Below the pieces are notes generated by a model, which was not told where the DNA came from, ran no database searches, and was given only the letters and a program-made list of their open reading frames with translations. The position numbers and the translations under genes were made by a program. A stretch of 64,000 nucleotides of DNA from G965197555 sp965197555 (lineage in GTDB: Bacteria > Chloroflexota > Dehalococcoidia > Lucifugimonadales > UBA3495), in assembly GCA_965197555.1 (NCBI GenBank), contig OZ240213.1, positions 4,049,528 through 4,113,527 of the forward strand, given 5' to 3'. Shown here one piece after another: positions 60,461 through 64,000 of this stretch. The first letter of the stretch is position 1, and each line of letters opens with the position of its first letter.

Positions 60461-63400
60461 ATGACCTATCAATTGGCTGCCCGACGCTTGACGCTCGTAA
60501 CCGCCATTCTCGTGGCGATTGGGTTGACACTGTTCTTGACCGCCCCGTTCGGAAAGAGCGTTGCACTGGCTCAAGCCAATGATCAAGGTGGGAACTCCCC
60601 TGCAACCGGCCTGCCAACCATCGGCGGCACGACCCAGGTGGGAGAGACGCTGACGGCGGACATAACGGGCATTGCCGACGCCGACGGTCTGAGCGGCGAA
60701 ACGTTCACCTACCAGTGGGTATCCGGTGACGGAACAACCGATACGGATATGGAGAATGCGACCGGCTCGACCTACACCCTCGTAGAGGCCGACAAGGGCA
60801 AGTCCGTCAAGGTAAGAGTGACCTTCACCGACGGCGGCGGCAACGAGGAGACGCTCACCAGCGCACCCACGGGTCCCGTGTGGGGCGACGGCCTGCCGGG
60901 AGCGCCCCGCAACCTCACCGCCACCCCGGGAAACAAGGAGGTCACCCTGTCCTGGGACCCGCCCGCCGACAACGGCAACGCGCCTGCGACGAGATACCGC
61001 ATCGAGTGGAGGGTCGACGGCAAGGACTACGACAAGAACCATTGGGGCACAGCGCGAAGTACCACCTATACGACGAACGACCAGGCCAACCTGGCCAATG
61101 GAGTCAAGTACTTCTTCCGGGTAAAGGCCGAGAACGATGACGGCAATAGCTACGGGCCATACGGACCGGCCTCCGAGGAGGTGAGCGCCACTCCCACATC
61201 CGGCTCGGCGGTGGACCTGGGCACGCCGGTGCTGTCGGACACGGAGACCCTGCATCACGGCATGGTGAAGCTGGACTGGCAGGACATAGAGGACGCCGGC
61301 TGGTACGTGGTCCAGTACTACCACGTCGAAGACGGGGAGTGGTTGGACCTGCCCGCCGAGGGAGTGGACATCGCGTTCCACGGATCGAGCGCGGTGGTGA
61401 GCAACCTGCATGGGCTCTCGTGGCTGCGGGTTGGTGCGGCGAGCTGTGCGGGGTCATCGGAGTGGTCGCAGATCGAGCAGTTGTTCGGGACCAATAAGTC
61501 TGACTGGGAGGGAGTGCCCGTACCCGACGTGGAAGAGGGCGACGAAATCGAACCATGCCCCGTGGTCCTGGGCACTCCGGTGCTGTCGGACACGGAGAAC
61601 CTGCATCACGGCATGGTGCAGTTGGACTGGCAGGACATAGAGGACGCCGGCTGGTACGTGGTCCAGTACTACCACGTCAAAAGTGGGGAGTGGTTGGACC
61701 TGCCCGCCGAGGGAGTGGACATCGCGTTCCACGGTTCCAGCGCGGTGGCGAGCAACCTGCATGGGCTTTCGTGGCTGCGGGTTCAAGCGACGAGCTGTGC
61801 GGGAGAATCGGAGTGGTCGCAGATCGAGCAGATGTTCGGGACCAATGCATCGGATTGGGAGGGAGTGCCCGTACCCGAGGTGGCGGAGGGCGACGAGATC
61901 GAACCATGCTCAGAGGACGCGGACACGCCTGAAAACAGTCCGGCGACGGGCGCGCCCACCATCAGCGGAACGGCGCAGGTGGGCGAGGCGCTGGAAGCGG
62001 ACACGTCGGGGATCGCCGATTCCGACGGTCTTAGCAACGTACAGTACGAGTACCAGTGGCTGGCGGACGACGCCGACATCGCAGGCGCCAGCGGCTCGAC
62101 CTACACGCTGACCGATAGCGAAGAAAGCAAGGCCATCAAGGTGGAGGTGTCCTTCACCGACGATGCGGGCAATGACGAGAGCTTGACCAGCGAGCCGACC
62201 ACAGTCGTGGCAGCGGCGCCACCGCCGCCGCCAGACAACGTGCGTGCGGTCTCGAAGAAAAGCGGAGCGGTCGAGTTGACCTGGGATGCGCCGCAAGACG
62301 CCACGGTCACCGGCTACCGCATCGAGCGTCGCCCCACCGGTGGGAGCCCCAGCGATCAAGAGCGTTCCGCTGGGAGCACCAGAGACAACCACACACTGGT
62401 CGAGGACACCGGCAGCGCCGATACCGGTTATACCGATGACACCGCGGAAAGGGGCGTCGGGTACGAGTACCGGGTGAGCGCCCGCAACGAGGCCGGGGCG
62501 GGCGAGGAGTCGGACTGGGTGAACGCCGAGGAGGAGGCGGCATCCAACAGCACGGCGACGGGCGCGCCCACCATCAGCGGCACGGCCCAGGTGGGGGAGA
62601 CGCTGACGGCGAACACATCCGGGGTAGCCGACGCCGACGGTCTTAGCAGCGTCCAGTACGAGTACCAATGGATTGCCGACGATACCGACATCGCAGGCGC
62701 TACCGGCTCAACCTACACCCTGACCGATAGCGAAGAAAGCAAGGCCATCGAGGTGCAAGTCAGCTTCACCGACGACGCCGACAACGAGGAGACGCTGACC
62801 AGCGCGGCGACAGCGGCGGTGGCGGCCAAGCCGAACTCTCCTGCCACGGGTGCGCCCACCATCAGCGGGACCGCCCAGGTGGGCGAGACGCTGACGGCGA
62901 ACACATCTGGGGTCGCCGACGCCGACGGGCTTGGCAGCGTCCAGTACGAGTACCAGTGGCTTGCCGACGATACCGACATCGCAGGCGCCACCGGCTCCAC
63001 CTACACCCTGACCGATAGCGAAGAAAGCAAGGCCATTACGGTGAAGGTGTCGTTCACCGACGACGCCGATAACGAGGAGACGCTGACCAGCGTGGCCACC
63101 ACTGCCGTGGCTGGGGCGGTCGACTCAGGGGCGCCAAGCTACATAACCGTCGAAGTGACAGAGGATTATTCGGACCCCATCAACATCGTTACCAACTTCG
63201 CCATCACCTGGAGTGACACCGCCGTTTGCTCCGTCGACTACAACGCCTACCTGAACATCAAACCATCAACCCTAACGGGCGACGAAACTGAAGGGTCCCA
63301 ACTCCACCTGGGCTCGGCTGCCTCCGACGGCGCTCAGATAACGGCAGGACTCACAGGAGTCCAAGGCGGTGTTCGGGGGTTCGACGTGGAACTCTACTGC

Positions 63401-64000
63401 GGCACCGACGGATCGGGCCGATTGGTCTCCAGAGTAGTCATTCCTGGGGAATATACCCGACCCAAGCCGGGCACCTACTCTTCAGAGCCTCCGCTGAGTG
63501 CGCTGAGCGTCAGCCACGGCACTATGACCCCCACCTTCCAAGGGGGCACCAGCCGCTACACCGTCCCGGACGTCGCCAACGCCGAGACCCGGATAACCAT
63601 CACCGCAACCCCCAAGGAAGGCAACTTCGTCAAATTCTTCGAAGGAGCGGACAGCCCTGTTATAGGTCTGATAATCGACGCCTGGGGCCTAGGCCCCCGC
63701 CCCTCGGGACTTAGCGAAGACTGTTCCCGGGGCTTTGGCGATTACTATGGCCCGCTGATCGAAATGACCGACGCCGACCCTGACACGCCCGGCTTGCAGG
63801 TGGACCTGTATGACGACGAGAGCTATGTATGGGTCCATGTGTATCCGACCGCCATCTGCTCTCTCGGCAAGAGTTATGCGCTTACGATCACCCGCGCCGA
63901 GGGGGAAATCTCCTTACCTCGCCCCAACAGACCGGCCATCGGACTGCCGGTTATAGCACCGCCGGGTAGAGACCCAGGATGGCAGGGTTCCCATCTCTAC
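60461..64000 (+). CDS. Large secreted repeat protein with Ig-like and fibronectin III modules, 3' end beyond the right edge
   Basis: The frame is open for 1,180 residues to the edge. ATG has AGGAG six bases upstream. The signal peptide (residues 1-38, ending SVALAQA) is followed by alternating modules. Type A, about 90 aa, has four copies beginning near 60,605, 61,940, 62,555 and 62,845: P-T-I-x-G-T-x-QVGE, DADGL, YQW, STYTL, FTDD-x-N-x-E-x-LTS. FN3 domains occur near 60,895 (PGAPRNLTATPGNKEVTLSW) and 62,230 (VELTWDAPQDATVTGYRIER). A 117-aa module is tandemly duplicated at 61,211-61,912. Near the end, LSALSVSHGTMTPTFQGG is a cadherin-like beta-sandwich. A surface adhesin or matrix protein is likely. 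Confidence 0.9.
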   Translation, partial: MTYQLAARRLTLVTAILVAIGLTLFLTAPFGKSVALAQANDQGGNSPATGLPTIGGTTQVGETLTADITGIADADGLSGETFTYQWVSGDGTTDTDMENATGSTYTLVEADKGKSVKVRVTFTDGGGNEETLTSAPTGPVWGDGLPGAPRNLTATPGNKEVTLSWDPPADNGNAPATRYRIEWRVDGKDYDKNHWGTARSTTYTTNDQANLANGVKYFFRVKAENDDGNSYGPYGPASEEVSATPTSGSAVDLGTPVLSDTETLHHGMVKLDWQDIEDAGWYVVQYYHVEDGEWLDLPAEGVDIAFHGSSAVVSNLHGLSWLRVGAASCAGSSEWSQIEQLFGTNKSDWEGVPVPDVEEGDEIEPCPVVLGTPVLSDTENLHHGMVQLDWQDIEDAGWYVVQYYHVKSGEWLDLPAEGVDIAFHGSSAVASNLHGLSWLRVQATSCAGESEWSQIEQMFGTNASDWEGVPVPEVAEGDEIEPCSEDADTPENSPATGAPTISGTAQVGEALEADTSGIADSDGLSNVQYEYQWLADDADIAGASGSTYTLTDSEESKAIKVEVSFTDDAGNDESLTSEPTTVVAAAPPPPPDNVRAVSKKSGAVELTWDAPQDATVTGYRIERRPTGGSPSDQERSAGSTRDNHTLVEDTGSADTGYTDDTAERGVGYEYRVSARNEAGAGEESDWVNAEEEAASNSTATGAPTISGTAQVGETLTANTSGVADADGLSSVQYEYQWIADDTDIAGATGSTYTLTDSEESKAIEVQVSFTDDADNEETLTSAATAAVAAKPNSPATGAPTISGTAQVGETLTANTSGVADADGLGSVQYEYQWLADDTDIAGATGSTYTLTDSEESKAITVKVSFTDDADNEETLTSVATTAVAGAVDSGAPSYITVEVTEDYSDPINIVTNFAITWSDTAVCSVDYNAYLNIKPSTLTGDETEGSQLHLGSAASDGAQITAGLTGVQGGVRGFDVELYCGTDGSGRLVSRVVIPGEYTRPKPGTYSSEPPLSALSVSHGTMTPTFQGGTSRYTVPDVANAETRITITATPKEGNFVKFFEGADSPVIGLIIDAWGLGPRPSGLSEDCSRGFGDYYGPLIEMTDADPDTPGLQVDLYDDESYVWVHVYPTAICSLGKSYALTITRAEGEISLPRPNRPAIGLPVIAPPGRDPGWQGSHLY
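61211..61912 (+). repeat. Tandem 351-bp duplication inside the repeat protein
   Basis: Two direct copies (61,211-61,561 and 61,562-61,912) in frame, each encoding 117 residues from LGTPVLSDTE through DWQDIEDAGWYVVQYYHV and SWLRV to EIEPC. Most bases are identical by eye, so the duplication is recent or kept uniform by conversion. Confidence 0.85.

Noticed and set aside
60461..64000. CRISPR-like array in the periodic sequence near the right end
   Set aside because: The repeats are long, in frame, unequal and coding (Ig-like and FN3 modules); there are no short direct repeats with unique spacers anywhere in the window.

Overview
The window is about 58-60 % GC and reads like an accessory-rich chromosomal segment of a Chloroflexota bacterium (Dehalococcoidia or SAR202-like). 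The evidence is indirect: lipoproteins with Thr/Pro-rich linkers, a GAF-PAS-histidine kinase fused to a receiver and winged helix, and a secreted protein built from repeated fibronectin-like and Ig-like modules. I have not placed it by any marker gene. One tRNA (Ala-UGC) is present and there is no rRNA. Metabolic genes are intact, but they sit between large tracts of broken mobile elements and gene fragments.

Layout. 0-2 kb: a prolyl-oligopeptidase lipoprotein that leaves the left edge and whose 5' end is fused in frame to an IS5-type transposase remnant. 2-7.4 kb: nested IS701, IS630 and IS607 remnants, a HicBA toxin-antitoxin pair and small ORFs. 7.5-11 kb: a reverse-strand metabolic group (beta-propeller lactonase-like protein, alpha/beta hydrolase, amidase). 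11.2-15.5 kb: remnants of ISAs1, a serine recombinase, an Nmad3 protein and an integrase, plus an intact lipoprotein with a tandemly duplicated six-cysteine domain. 15.6-19.5 kb: an IS630-related MITE, a small coiled-coil protein, a zinc-ribbon/membrane protein of unknown function, and an IS701 deletion derivative. 19.5-21 kb: a GMC oxidoreductase. 22-30.8 kb: tRNA-Ala, PII protein, DinB protein and ammonium transporter, mixed with fragments of core genes (rnhB, mnmA, mutA-like, recQ). 27.5-32.7 kb also holds cargo-like genes, including an AEP-type primase-polymerase and IstB. 32.7-36.5 kb: remains of a type I R-M operon (hsdS, hsdR 5' ends) into which a PIN toxin-antitoxin pair has been threaded, and a type IIG nuclease-domain remnant. 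36.7-38.6 kb: a GH15 glucanase. 38.6-44.2 kb: IS66, a protease remnant, an hsdR 3' end, a DUF4365 nuclease and an IS1380 deletion derivative.

The most notable locus is 44,291-57,286: nine reverse-strand genes with almost no spacing. In transcription order they are an RHH antitoxin, a PIN toxin, a PD-(D/E)XK nuclease, a winged-helix-like protein, an AAA-type ATPase, a PLD-like/SNF2 helicase, DUF4391, a type III Mod methyltransferase and a type III Res subunit. It looks like an extended type III restriction-modification island joined to a nuclease/ATPase module that I do not recognise as a named system.

The right end (57.4-64 kb) carries the hybrid signalling protein and the 5' 3.5 kb of a large secreted repeat protein that continues beyond the edge.

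In several places a mobile-element end defines a gene boundary: the IS5 remnant at the peptidase 5' end, the IS701 inverted repeat supplying the stop of the GMC oxidoreductase, and the MITE supplying the stop of the coiled-coil protein. Many coding fragments carry frameshifts. I cannot tell real decay from assembly error without reads.
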